Assembly (NCBI RefSeq): GCF_003206495.1
Contig: NZ_NKUF01000023.1
Span: 1-49,844, forward strand
Reading direction: 5' to 3'
Source: Gluconacetobacter entanii
GTDB lineage: Bacteria; Pseudomonadota; Alphaproteobacteria; Acetobacterales; Acetobacteraceae
Length of the DNA: 49,844 nucleotides
In this document: positions 26,263 through 34,258 of the stretch, in pieces
Layout of the letters: each line of letters begins with the position of its first letter
Numbering within the stretch: the first letter of the stretch is position 1
Made by a program: the position numbers and the translations under genes
The notes under the pieces: model-generated
The model's database searches: none
Told to the model about the DNA's origin: nothing
Seen by the model: only the letters and a program-made list of their open reading frames with translations

Positions 26263-26280
26263 GTTTCAGAAATATGACAA
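26263..26280 (-). promoter_or_regulatory. Candidate Pho box for the TonB receptor
   Basis: Read on the minus strand it is TTGTCATATTTCTGAAAC: two 7-bp half-sites (TTGTCAT and CTGAAAC) separated by ATTT, giving the 11-bp period of PhoB boxes (consensus CTGTCAT, A/T spacer, CTGTMAY). It ends 43 nt before the receptor start. Confidence 0.5.
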
Positions 26281-26304
26281 TAGCGCCGTCCCCGGCTTTC
26301 CACC

Positions 26305-26331
26305 TTGGAAGAAACGCGCAGGCGATATAAT
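26305..26331 (+). promoter_or_regulatory. Candidate sigma-70 promoter for phoU-phoB-phoR
   Basis: TTGGAA (26305-26310) and a perfect TATAAT (26326-26331) are separated by 15 nt, somewhat short. It lies about 95 nt upstream of phoU, pointing towards it. Confidence 0.5.
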
Positions 26332-26426
26332 ATACCTGCCATCAGGTCCGTAAGCCCTGAAATCATGGTGAAATATGCGCCGTACCGATCGGGCGCATGG
26401 CGGACGCGGAAATGGGACAGGGGCTG

Positions 26427-27194
26427 ATGGGACAGGAATCCACACATATCGTCAGCAGTTTCGAACAGGAACTTGAACGGTTGCGCGCCATGATGGTTCG
26501 CATGGGCGGGCTGGTGGAACGCCAGACATCGCAGGCGGTCGCCGCCGTGGTGGACCATGACGAAAACGCCGCCGCCGCCGCCCCGGAACTCGACCCGCAG
26601 GTCGATGTCCTCGAACGCGATGTGGAGGCGATGGTCATCCGCATCCTCGCCCTGCGCTCCCCGGTGGCGGGCGACCTGCGCGAGGTCGTCTCCGCGCTCA
26701 AGATCACGGGCGACATGGAACGCATCGGCGACTGCGCGGCCTCGGTCGCGCGGCGGTCGCTGCGCACGGAACTGCTGGGCACGCGCGTCTCGCTCAGCGG
26801 CCTGCGTGGCATGGGACGCCTGGTGCAGGACAACCTGCGCCGCGCGATCGACGCCATGACGCAGCGCGACCCCGAAAAGGCGTACGAGGTGTGGCAGTCG
26901 GACACGGCGGTCGATGAACTCTATACCGCGATGTTCCGCGAACTGGTGACGTACATGATGGAGGACCCGCGCAATATCGGGCCGTGCACGCACCTGCTGT
27001 TCATCGCCAAGAACCTGGAGCGCATCGGCGACCACGCCACCAACATCGCGGAGCGTGTGTACTACACCGTGACCGGCGACATCCTGCCGGTCGTGCGCCC
27101 GCGCGGCGGGTTTTCCGGCACGGCGGCCACCCCCGACGACGCGGTGCGGGAGGAGCTGGCAAAGAATGGCGTGGGAGGGGATGACGCGCCGTGA
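26427..27194 (+). CDS. phoU: Phosphate signalling regulator PhoU (copy 1, with phoBR)
   Basis: A 255-residue PhoU with the usual two three-helix repeats. Conserved blocks: GGLVERQTSQAV near residue 30, DLREVVSALKITGDMERIGD near 88, and LLFIAKNLERIGDHATNI near 192. PhoU links PstB activity to PhoR and represses the Pho response when phosphate is plentiful. The start at 26427 (MGQEST) is chosen by alignment with the second PhoU in this window. Its 3' end overlaps phoB (GTGA), so the two are coupled. Its C-terminal tail is longer than that of the other copy. Confidence 0.93.
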   Translation: MGQESTHIVSSFEQELERLRAMMVRMGGLVERQTSQAVAAVVDHDENAAAAAPELDPQVDVLERDVEAMVIRILALRSPVAGDLREVVSALKITGDMERIGDCAASVARRSLRTELLGTRVSLSGLRGMGRLVQDNLRRAIDAMTQRDPEKAYEVWQSDTAVDELYTAMFRELVTYMMEDPRNIGPCTHLLFIAKNLERIGDHATNIAERVYYTVTGDILPVVRPRGGFSGTAATPDDAVREELAKNGVGGDDAP

Positions 27195-27979
27195 CGTCGC
27201 TGTCCACCGCCACCCCTGCCGCCGAATCCACCGCCGAACCCCGTGCGAAGATCCTCGTGGCGGAGGATGACGAGGCGCTGTCCGTCCTTGTCACCTATAA
27301 CCTGGAGGCGGCGGGATACGAGGTCCGCGCCGTGGCCGACGGGCTTGATGCGCTTGAACAGGTGGGATCGTGGCAGCCCGACCTGCTGGTGCTGGACTGG
27401 ATGCTGCCGGGCCTGTCGGGGGTGGACCTGTGCCGCAGGCTGCGCGCGCGCGGCGGGGCCATGCGCGACATGCCCGTGCTGATGCTGACGGCGCGCACCG
27501 CCGAAAGCGACAGCGTGCATGCGCTCGATACCGGGGCGGATGACTACCTGACGAAACCCTGCGGGATGGAGGCGCTCAACGCCCGCGTGCGCGCCCTGCT
27601 GCGGCGCAGCGTGCTGAATACGGGCGGCGCCCCCACTGCCGCGCCACAGGTCGATGCGACGGCGGTGCTGCGGTTCGTCGATGTCGTGCTTGATCCCGTC
27701 AGCCACCGGGTCACGCGCGCGGGCCGCGTGCTGTCGCCCGGCCCCACGGAATACCGCCTGCTGGAATTCTTCATGCGCAATCCCAACCGCGTCTTCTCGC
27801 GCGAGGATCTGCTGCGTTCGGTCTGGGAACGCGGGGTGCATGTGGAATCGCGCACGGTCGATGTCCATATCCGCCGCCTGCGCCGCATCCTTAACGAAGG
27901 CGACCTGCCGGACCTGATCCGCACGGTCCGGGCCAGTGGCTATGCCCTTGATGACATGTCCGGTGACGTGACGCCCTGA
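27191..27979 (+). CDS. phoB: Phosphate response regulator PhoB
   Basis: A 262-residue OmpR/PhoB-type response regulator. The receiver domain (about residues 20-140) has the acidic pair EDDE, phospho-acceptor Asp in LLVLDWMLPG, Thr in LMLTAR and Lys in YLTKPCG. The C-terminal winged-helix domain has PTEYRLLEFFMRNPNRVFSREDLL and the recognition region VDVHIRRLRRIL. It should bind the Pho boxes listed here and activate transcription. The start GTG overlaps the phoU stop. Confidence 0.93.
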   Translation: MTSLSTATPAAESTAEPRAKILVAEDDEALSVLVTYNLEAAGYEVRAVADGLDALEQVGSWQPDLLVLDWMLPGLSGVDLCRRLRARGGAMRDMPVLMLTARTAESDSVHALDTGADDYLTKPCGMEALNARVRALLRRSVLNTGGAPTAAPQVDATAVLRFVDVVLDPVSHRVTRAGRVLSPGPTEYRLLEFFMRNPNRVFSREDLLRSVWERGVHVESRTVDVHIRRLRRILNEGDLPDLIRTVRASGYALDDMSGDVTP

Positions 27980-28024
27980 TGACCGCCCGGCCACGGATGG
28001 TCTGGCCCGGCACGGTGCGCGCCC

Positions 28025-29326
28025 ATGCATGACCTCCTTGCGGGTGTCGTGCTTGGCGGTGGGGGATATGCCCTGACGCGCGCCATGGTGTCGCGGGCCG
28101 TGCGATGGTACCGGGGGCGGGAGGACGACGTGCCCCCCGACATGATGCCACGGGATATGGAGGCGGACGCGCAGGCCGCCATTGTCACGGACCGCCCGGC
28201 GGGCCGCCTGCTCCGGCGTGATGACCCGGCGCGTGTCGATCCGCTGGCCACGCTGCCACATATGCTCGACCTGCTGCCCGGCGCATGCATCGTCTTTGGC
28301 CCGCGCGGGGACCTTGCCCATGCCTCCACCTCGGCGCGGGACATGTTTGGCGACACGCTCGGCGCGATCGTGCGCCATCCCGCGACGCAGCAGGTGCTCG
28401 AACAGCTTTCGACCACGGCGGAGACGACCGTGACACTCGATGTCCCGGTGCGCCGGGTCGTGCGCGTGCTGCTGCGCCGGATCGCGCCGAGCGTGCCGGG
28501 CGCGCGCGGGGTTGTCGTCGCATTGCTGGAGGACCGGACGTGGCAGGATGCGCTGGACCGCATGCGCGGCGATTTCGTCGCCCATGCCAGCCATGAACTG
28601 CGCACGCCGCTGGCCGCGCTGTCGGGGTTCATCGAAACCCTGCGCGGGCCTGCCGCCAATGACGCGCCGGCGCGCGCGCGCTTCCTTGGCATCATGGCGG
28701 GACAGGCCGAACGCATGCTGCGCCTGCTGGATCGGCTGTCGTACCTGTCGCGGGTGCAGATGGTCGAACACCAGCGCCCACGCACGCGCATCGACATCGC
28801 CCCCGTCGTCGCCCGCGCCATGGACGAGGCCCGCCCCCTGCTGGAGGGCGCGGACATTACCTGCGCGCTCGACGTTGCGCCCGATACAGCGCCGGTCATG
28901 GCCGATGCGGACCAGATCGTGCAGGTGATGCTCAACCTCGTGGGCAACGCCATCCGCTATGCCCCCGGTGTTGCGGGGCGCAGGGCGCGCGTGGATGTCA
29001 CGGTGGCCAACGCGCCGGGGCGTGACGGGGGGGCGCATGCGCCGTGGCCGTGCGGCGGGGGCGTCGTGGTGTGCGTGCGTGACAATGGCCCCGGGATTCC
29101 CGCGCGTTACCTGCCGCGTGTGACGGAGCAGTTCTATCGCGTGCCGGGACAGGTGCAGCAGGGCACGGGCCTTGGCCTTGCGATCGTCAAGCATATCGTT
29201 GACCGCCATGGGGGCCGCCTGCAGATCGAAAGCCGCGAGGGGGAGGGCACGGCCTGCACGCTGTGGCTGCCCCCGGCGGAGGACGGGGCGCGTGACCGGC
29301 GCGGGGATGCCGTGGCCGCCGCCTGA
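28025..29326 (+). CDS. phoR: Phosphate sensor histidine kinase PhoR
   Basis: A 433-residue histidine kinase: a short N-terminal hydrophobic segment (LLAGVVLGGGGYA), a PAS-like region (about residues 78-180), the H-box FVAHASHELRTPLAAL near residue 190, N-box NLVGNAIRYAP, G1 DNGPGIP and G2 GTGLGLAIVKHIV. Only one weak membrane segment is visible, and no periplasmic sensor domain, as expected for PhoR, which senses through the Pst-PhoU complex. It follows phoB after 45 nt and precedes an OprP-type porin. An in-frame GTG at 28016 is another possible start. Confidence 0.9.
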   Translation: MHDLLAGVVLGGGGYALTRAMVSRAVRWYRGREDDVPPDMMPRDMEADAQAAIVTDRPAGRLLRRDDPARVDPLATLPHMLDLLPGACIVFGPRGDLAHASTSARDMFGDTLGAIVRHPATQQVLEQLSTTAETTVTLDVPVRRVVRVLLRRIAPSVPGARGVVVALLEDRTWQDALDRMRGDFVAHASHELRTPLAALSGFIETLRGPAANDAPARARFLGIMAGQAERMLRLLDRLSYLSRVQMVEHQRPRTRIDIAPVVARAMDEARPLLEGADITCALDVAPDTAPVMADADQIVQVMLNLVGNAIRYAPGVAGRRARVDVTVANAPGRDGGAHAPWPCGGGVVVCVRDNGPGIPARYLPRVTEQFYRVPGQVQQGTGLGLAIVKHIVDRHGGRLQIESREGEGTACTLWLPPAEDGARDRRGDAVAAA

Positions 29327-29410
29327 AGGTGCATGCCTCACATTTGCGCTGCGGTCGTGCGTGACGTTTCGCACGGTGATGACGGGATGTTATGACCCGC
29401 CCGTCGGGGA

Positions 29411-30637
29411 ATGTGTGGGGGAGTGCGGGTTCCTGTGTCGGGTCGGTGGAAAATCGTATCGGGGATGTGCCTGCTGCTGCTGCCCTGCGCGCAGGCCCAT
29501 GCGCAGGCCGTCCCCACCGTGACCCTGCCGGGCATTACCATCCGCCCCTATGCCACGGACCAGTTGGATGTCGGCGGTTTCGCGCAGTCCGCGCCCACAC
29601 CGATGGGCACGGGCGCACGTGGCGCGCGCCTGCGCAATGGCGTGCGGATGAACATCCACCAGCAGGTGGAAATTGGCGCGATCTGGGATTTCGGCCCCGC
29701 CCCCAACGGTCCGATGCGCCTGTTCGAGGGGCAGGTGTCCTATGTCGGGCTGAAGCATTTCGTCTTTACCGCCGGGGTGTTCAAGCCCAGCTTCGGGCTT
29801 GAATCCATGCAGGCGCAGGGCGACACCATCTTTGTCGAACGCGCCAGCATTTCCACCGTGACACGCAACCTTGCCGCCGGGATCGAACGCCAGGCGGTGC
29901 AGGCCGAAACCTATGGCCGGCGCTATCACCTCGCTCTGTCCGCCACCGCCGGGACCGCGGGGCCGGGGCAGGACGGCAACCAGCGCGGCATGGCGTTCCG
30001 TCTGGTGGGCCTGCCGGTGCGCACGCATTCGCTGCTGGTGCATCTGGGATTTTCGGGGGAATGGGCCTTTCGCCCCGCCGCCATCAGCGGCAGCGACCCC
30101 GCCGTGTCACTGTCCGACAGTCCCGAGATCAATCCTGGCACGGTGTCGAAATACCTGCATACCGGCAGGCTGTATGCCGACAGCGCCGGGGCCTTCGGCG
30201 TGGAGGCCGCGGTGGCGTGGAAGCGTCTGCTGTTCCAGGGGGAGGGGTACGATATCCTCGTCAACAGCCACATGCCCACGGCGGGCGGGAAGTTGCGTTT
30301 CCATGGGTGGTATGGCGACCTTGCCTATACGCTCAATGGCCGCCCGCGCGCGTGGAAGGGGCGGTCGGCCGCGTTTTCATCGCCGACATGCGACCGTGCG
30401 CAGCATGTGGCGTGCAACGGGTACGGCGTGCTGGAGGTCGCGGCGCGGTATTCGCAGGTGGACCTGCATTCCGGGGCGGTCCATGGCGGGAACCAGAAGA
30501 TCGCGGCCCTTGCCGTCAACTGGTGGCCCACCGACATCGTCAGGGTGACGCTGGAATATGAATACGGGCAGGTCACCGGCAGCACCAGCGCGGAACGGTT
30601 CGAGGGGATCATGTCGCTGTTTCAGGTCAAGTTCTGA
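29411..30637 (+). CDS. OprP/OprO-type phosphate-selective porin (copy 1)
   Basis: A 408-residue outer-membrane barrel with a signal peptide ending near AHAQA. The family block is visible: VFTAGVFKPSFGLESMQ near residue 117 followed by DTIFVERASIS, as in OprP/OprO porins (FKPPF...ITFMERA). It ends in a terminal Phe (LFQVKF), as intact barrels do. It would let phosphate or polyphosphate cross the outer membrane. It follows phoR by 84 nt and may be cotranscribed. The start could be a GTG at 29435, which has a GGGAG site upstream. Confidence 0.85.
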   Translation: MCGGVRVPVSGRWKIVSGMCLLLLPCAQAHAQAVPTVTLPGITIRPYATDQLDVGGFAQSAPTPMGTGARGARLRNGVRMNIHQQVEIGAIWDFGPAPNGPMRLFEGQVSYVGLKHFVFTAGVFKPSFGLESMQAQGDTIFVERASISTVTRNLAAGIERQAVQAETYGRRYHLALSATAGTAGPGQDGNQRGMAFRLVGLPVRTHSLLVHLGFSGEWAFRPAAISGSDPAVSLSDSPEINPGTVSKYLHTGRLYADSAGAFGVEAAVAWKRLLFQGEGYDILVNSHMPTAGGKLRFHGWYGDLAYTLNGRPRAWKGRSAAFSSPTCDRAQHVACNGYGVLEVAARYSQVDLHSGAVHGGNQKIAALAVNWWPTDIVRVTLEYEYGQVTGSTSAERFEGIMSLFQVKF

Positions 30638-30891
30638 TCCAGGCCAACCCGTTGATGAAAAAGGGGGGCGCGTGTCGCCCCGCATGGCACGGAAGCCGCG
30701 GGGTACAGGCGCGCGGCGCCTGATGGATATCTGCAATAAAGATGGGAACTTTCCAGATAGCCATCGCGATGAATACACAAGACATGCCATCCTGACCTGT
30801 CACGGTGGATGGCGACGGGCAGGTTCATAATGACGGGGATGTCGTCATGTATAACTGTTCCTCGTAATATATGACATGATATGGTGATTTC

Positions 30892-30919
30892 ATGAAGCTG
30901 CATATATATGCGGCTTCAT
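30892..30919. promoter_or_regulatory. 28-bp palindrome upstream of mucR
   Basis: Arms ATGAAGC (30892-30898) and GCTTCAT (30913-30919) continue inwards through CATATATATG with a single mismatched pair. It lies about 80 nt before mucR in the AT-rich half of the 30638-31000 gap, which otherwise holds no gene. MucR/Ros proteins bind AT-rich sites and commonly repress their own gene, so it may be an autoregulatory operator. Confidence 0.45.
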
Positions 30920-31000
30920 ACCGCATGGAGATGAGAATTGCGTATTGGGCGGCATGGGATTATTATCATGCAGCCGGTGATATTATTATGATTTTTTTGT

Positions 31001-31510
31001 ATGAATGGTGGCAAATTGGATAAAAAACTCATCCAGAACTCTGAAATCATGTCCCTGACGACGGATATCGTTTCAGCTTACATGGCCAATAACAGCCTGC
31101 CGCCGGAGCGCGTGCCGGAACTGATCCGCAATGTCTTCACTGCCCTTGGCGCCACCGCCGATGGCTGGCAGGACAAGGTGGAGCCACAGCAGCCTGCCGT
31201 GCCGATCAAGAAATCCGTCTTCCCCGACTACATCATCTGCCTTGAGGACGGGAAAAAGCTCAAGATGCTCAAGCGGCACCTTGACCGTGCCTATGGCATG
31301 ACCCCGGACCAGTACCGGGAAAAGTGGGGCCTGCCGCCGCATTATCCGATGACCGCGCCCAACTATGCCGCCAAGCGCTCCGCCCTTGCGCAGCAGAGCG
31401 GACTTGGACGCAGCATCACCAGTGCCTCCGCCACGCCTGCCGCCGCGCAGGCGGACGCGGAAGCACCCGCGCGTGCGCGGGGCCGTCGCAGGAAGAACAC
31501 CGGGGACTGA
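31001..31510 (+). CDS. mucR: MucR/Ros-family transcriptional regulator
   Basis: A 169-residue MucR-type regulator. The typical N-terminal LTTDIVSAYMANN block is at about residue 19, then VPIKKSVFPDYIICLEDGKKLKMLKRHL and the YGMTPDQYREKWGLP DNA-binding region. The zinc-finger ligands are Cys80, Asp83 and His93, but the second His expected at 97/98 is Ala-Tyr. The C-terminal 35 residues are Ala-rich and basic. The family controls exopolysaccharide, motility and other surface traits in alphaproteobacteria. A terminator follows. Confidence 0.9.
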   Translation: MNGGKLDKKLIQNSEIMSLTTDIVSAYMANNSLPPERVPELIRNVFTALGATADGWQDKVEPQQPAVPIKKSVFPDYIICLEDGKKLKMLKRHLDRAYGMTPDQYREKWGLPPHYPMTAPNYAAKRSALAQQSGLGRSITSASATPAAAQADAEAPARARGRRRKNTGD

Positions 31511-31548
31511 GTTCCCGCAACAGGTATCCGCGAACGGGAACCTTCAGG

Positions 31549-31584
31549 TGCCGCCTTTTCCATGGGAAAGGCGGCATTTCTTTT
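31549..31584. terminator. Terminator between mucR and nsrR
   Basis: Ten-bp stem TGCCGCCTTT / AAAGGCGGCA with an 8-nt loop, followed by TTTCTTTT. It serves mucR and may also act for the convergent nsrR. A weaker stem GTTCCCG / CGGGAAC precedes it (31511-31541). Confidence 0.85.
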
Positions 31585-31602
31585 GACCCGCGCGACGCGC
31601 CC

Positions 31603-32055
31603 TCAGGCGGCCGGGGGCGGCGGAGCGTCCAGGAAGCGGCGTTCATGCGCCGTGATCGCCTGCGCCAGCGTATAGCTGTCGAGCACCCCCATGAACGAGT
31701 CCAGCGCCTCGTCCAGTACGCCGCGCAGCGAACATCCCCCCACCAGCAGGCACGGCCGCGTCCCCTCCACCGGGGGTTGCATGCAGGTCACAAGGCCGAG
31801 GTCTTCCTCGGTATAGCGTACGACATCGCCAATGCGGATTTCCTCCTCCGGGCGGCCAAGGCGCAGTCCCCCCCTGCGGCCACGCAGAGTCTCCACAAAG
31901 CCGCCACGGCCAAGCCGGTGGATGATCTTGACCAGGTGATTCTCCGAAATGCCATAGGCCTGTGCAATCTCGTGGATGGAGGTCAGGCGGTCGGTATGGA
32001 TCCCCAGATAGATCAGTGTCCTCAGGGCATAGTCTGTATGCAGGGTTAAACGCAT
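31603..32055 (-). CDS. nsrR: Rrf2-family nitric-oxide-sensing repressor NsrR
   Basis: A 150-residue Rrf2 protein. The winged HTH is at residues 1-60 (MRLTLHTDYALRTLIYLG, ISENHLVKIIHRL), followed by the wing GRRGGLRLGRP. Three cysteines (CMQPPVEGTRPC and GGC) fit an Fe-S cluster site, as in NsrR and IscR. The divergent neighbour is flavohemoprotein, with an NsrR-like operator between them, so NsrR is the best call. The start at 32055 gives the standard family N-terminus. Confidence 0.88.
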   Translation of the reverse strand: MRLTLHTDYALRTLIYLGIHTDRLTSIHEIAQAYGISENHLVKIIHRLGRGGFVETLRGRRGGLRLGRPEEEIRIGDVVRYTEEDLGLVTCMQPPVEGTRPCLLVGGCSLRGVLDEALDSFMGVLDSYTLAQAITAHERRFLDAPPPPAA

Positions 32056-32099
32056 GGGCGTGAGGTATCCAACATTGACATCCTTTTCCAGCATTATAA

Positions 32100-32122
32100 A
32101 AGATGTGCGAAACAGACATCTT
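32100..32122. promoter_or_regulatory. NsrR operator
   Basis: Inverted repeat AAGATGT and ACATCTT around 9 nt, 23 bp in all, the length and outer arms of the NsrR consensus (AAGATGYATTT on each side). It lies between nsrR and hmp, 13 nt before the hmp start codon, and overlaps the likely hmp promoter (TATAAA just upstream). Confidence 0.8.
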
Positions 32123-32135
32123 ATTGGAGACTTCC

Positions 32136-33344
32136 ATGGCTTCCCCCCTTGATGACAGGACCCGCGCCATCATCAGCGCCTGCGTGCCCGCGCTGGAGGC
32201 GCACGGTCTTGCCATCACGACCGAGATGTATCGCCGCCTGCTGGCCAACCCGGACATCCGCGACCTGTTCAACCTGTCGCACCAGCGCGATGGCGAACAG
32301 CCACGCGCACTTGCGCTCGCGGTGCTGGCCTATGCGCGCAATATCGAAAATCCCGGCGCGCTGTCGGGCATGATCGAACGCATTGCCGAAAAGCATGTCG
32401 GGCTGAACATCCTGCCGCAGCATTACCCGTATGTGGCCGATGCCCTGCTGGGTGCGATCGCCCATGTGCTGGGCGATGCCGCGACGCCCGAAATCATGGA
32501 AGCGTGGGGGAAGGCGTACTGGTTCCTGGCCGAAATCCTGATCGGGCGGGAGGAACAGATCTATGAGGCGCATGCCGCCGCCCGTGGTGGCTGGGTCGGA
32601 TGGCGGGCGTTTCGCGTGCGTGCGCGCGTGCCGCAGGCCGAGGGCGTGGTTTCCTTTGAACTGGTGCCCGAGGACGGCAGGCCGGTGATGCGCCACCAGC
32701 CGGGGCAGTATCTCAGCTTCCGCCTTGACGTGCCGGGCCATGGGTCCGAACGCCGCAATTACAGCATTTCCTCCGCGCCGGATTCGGGTCATTACCGCAT
32801 CAGCGTGCGCCGCATTGATGGCGGCGTGGTGTCCGACTGGCTGGATGATACGGTGCGCGAAGGCGCGATCGTGCAGGTTTCCGCCCCGGCGGGGGACTTT
32901 ACCCTTGCCTGCCCGCCAGCGTCGCCCCTGGTCTTCCTCAGCGCGGGTGTGGGCCTGACGCCGTTCATCTCCATGCTTGGCGCGCTGGAGGAAAGCGGGG
33001 CGCAGGTGCCGGTGCGCTATATCCATGGGACGCGCACCCCCGCGACGGAGGCGTTTGGCGCCTATATCCGCGATCTTGCGGCGGCAGGGAAACTGACGGC
33101 GGATATCTTCTACAGCCGCGAAGCGCCCAAGGGGGAGGACGCCCCCGCCGGTGTGACGCGGCACGAAGGGCGGGTGACGCCGCAATGGCTGAAGCAGCAG
33201 GTGGATGCAAGGGCGACGTGGTACATCTGCGGGCCGGATGGCTTCATGCGTGACATGGTCGCGGCATTGCGGGAGGCGGGCGTGCCACGCGAACGGATCC
33301 GTTACGAATTCTTCGGCTCCGCCGCCGATGCGGTGCTGGTGTAA
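32136..33344 (+). CDS. hmp: Flavohemoprotein (nitric oxide dioxygenase)
   Basis: A 402-residue Hmp: an N-terminal globin domain (about 1-140) with proximal His in AEKHVGL near residue 88, then a FAD domain with RNYSISSAPD near 208 and a NAD(P)H domain with PLVFLSAGVGLTPFISML near 265 and WYICGPDGFM near 364. It converts NO and O2 to nitrate at the cost of NAD(P)H. GGAGA before the ATG sets the start at 32136. It is divergent from nsrR, so NO should relieve repression. Confidence 0.96.
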   Translation: MASPLDDRTRAIISACVPALEAHGLAITTEMYRRLLANPDIRDLFNLSHQRDGEQPRALALAVLAYARNIENPGALSGMIERIAEKHVGLNILPQHYPYVADALLGAIAHVLGDAATPEIMEAWGKAYWFLAEILIGREEQIYEAHAAARGGWVGWRAFRVRARVPQAEGVVSFELVPEDGRPVMRHQPGQYLSFRLDVPGHGSERRNYSISSAPDSGHYRISVRRIDGGVVSDWLDDTVREGAIVQVSAPAGDFTLACPPASPLVFLSAGVGLTPFISMLGALEESGAQVPVRYIHGTRTPATEAFGAYIRDLAAAGKLTADIFYSREAPKGEDAPAGVTRHEGRVTPQWLKQQVDARATWYICGPDGFMRDMVAALREAGVPRERIRYEFFGSAADAVLV

Positions 33345-33360
33345 GGGTCGGTACAGAAAA

Positions 33361-33390
33361 ACGCCTGCCCCATGATGGTGGGGCAGGCGT
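33361..33390 (+). terminator. Hairpin after hmp
   Basis: An 11-bp stem ACGCCTGCCCC / GGGGCAGGCGT with loop ATGATGGT, 16 nt after the hmp stop. There is no clear T-run, so termination is likely but not certain. Confidence 0.6.
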
Positions 33391-33421
33391 GGTCTGAAAT
33401 CACCTTGATATTAATCAGGAT

Positions 33422-33502
33422 AAAAGTTTTTGGGTGCCGCCTTTTTTTTAAAAAGGCGGCGTTCTTTGAAGCTTTTTGAAAAAAGCTTCACCAAAAACTT
33501 TT
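33422..33502. repeat. Palindromic intergenic repeat, copy 6, interrupted by the IS
   Basis: AAAAGTTTTTGGGTGCCGCC end, GCCGCC/GGCGGC stem and GAAGCTTTTTGAAAAAAGCTTC hairpin, then CACCAAAAACTTTT. The insertion element enters directly after the final AAACTTTT, which is repeated at 34235-34242. Confidence 0.88.
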
Positions 33503-34234
33503 GGGGCTGGCATAGGTAAGCATTGTTTGGGACGGTTCACGCAGGCAGTTTAGCCCATTGAGTGAGGATTTTCAGGAGTTTTGCAGGCGAGCGGATGTTG
33601 AAGAGCCACTCGCACTCGGCCAGGAAGAGATGGAAGTCCTTGCGTGGTATTCCATTGTATCGACGCAGATGCCGTTTCGCCTGGCTCCAGAAATTCTCGA
33701 TGCCATTGATATGGTTTCTGCCCAAGGCAAGATGCCTGCTGTGATCGATGCGTTCGTGATGAAATTCCGAGACATCCAGTTTGTCGTAAGCGTGCCAGGA
33801 ATCGCTGTAGACGATTGAATCCGGCTGCACTTTCTTTCGAATGATCGACATCAGCGTCTGATGTCCTGCATTGGGGATCATGACGGCATGGACGCGGCCA
33901 TGCCGTTTCAGCAGGCCAAAGACAGCCACTTTTCCGGCAGCACCCCGGCCCCGTTTTCCTTTGCGATGTCCACCGAAATAGCTCTCATCGACTTCGATTT
34001 CACCTGAGACCGGTGCCTCATGAGCAATCTGTTCCGCGATGATCTCTAGCAATTTGCGGTAATACAGGGTCGCTGTATTGCGATTGACGCCGACAAGTTC
34101 GGCGGCACTCCGGGCGGGTGTGCCCGCAACGAAGTGCTCCAGAAGACGCTTTTGGATGCTGACAGGCAGCCGGCTGCGACGACGTACTTTCATGCGACAC
34201 ATCAAGCCTCTGTTGGCTTACCTATGCCAGCCCC
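33503..34234 (-). mobile_element. IS1595-family insertion sequence, complete
   Basis: A 732-bp element with perfect 19-bp terminal inverted repeats (GGGGCTGGCATAGGTAAGC at 33503-33521 and its complement at 34216-34234). It is flanked by an identical 8-bp direct repeat AAACTTTT (33495-33502 and 34235-34242), the target-site duplication length of this family. It holds one intact transposase gene. GC content is lower than in its neighbours. It looks recently inserted and possibly active. Confidence 0.95.
33537..34205 (-). CDS. IS1595-family transposase
   Basis: A 222-residue DDE-type transposase of the ISXO2/IS1016-like branch. An N-terminal HTH region (PARSAAELVGVNRNTATLYYRKL) is followed by IEVDESYFGGHRKGKRGRG (first Asp), IVYSDSWHAYD (second Asp) and HINGIENFWSQAKRHLRRYNG (third catalytic region). 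It is intact and uninterrupted. The start may be at 34205, 34202 or 34193 (MKVRRRSRL). Confidence 0.95.
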   Translation of the reverse strand: MMCRMKVRRRSRLPVSIQKRLLEHFVAGTPARSAAELVGVNRNTATLYYRKLLEIIAEQIAHEAPVSGEIEVDESYFGGHRKGKRGRGAAGKVAVFGLLKRHGRVHAVMIPNAGHQTLMSIIRKKVQPDSIVYSDSWHAYDKLDVSEFHHERIDHSRHLALGRNHINGIENFWSQAKRHLRRYNGIPRKDFHLFLAECEWLFNIRSPAKLLKILTQWAKLPA

Positions 34235-34258
34235 AAACTTTTTTAAATTTCCCGTCGA

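Noticed and set aside
28025-29326. PhoR as a broken kinase because it lacks a sensor domain
   Set aside because: PhoR proteins normally lack a sizeable periplasmic sensor, and all catalytic boxes are intact.
27062-29374. 770-codon minus-strand frame opposite phoB-phoR
   Set aside because: It lies wholly opposite two clear genes, is rich in Arg/His/Pro and has no recognisable domain.
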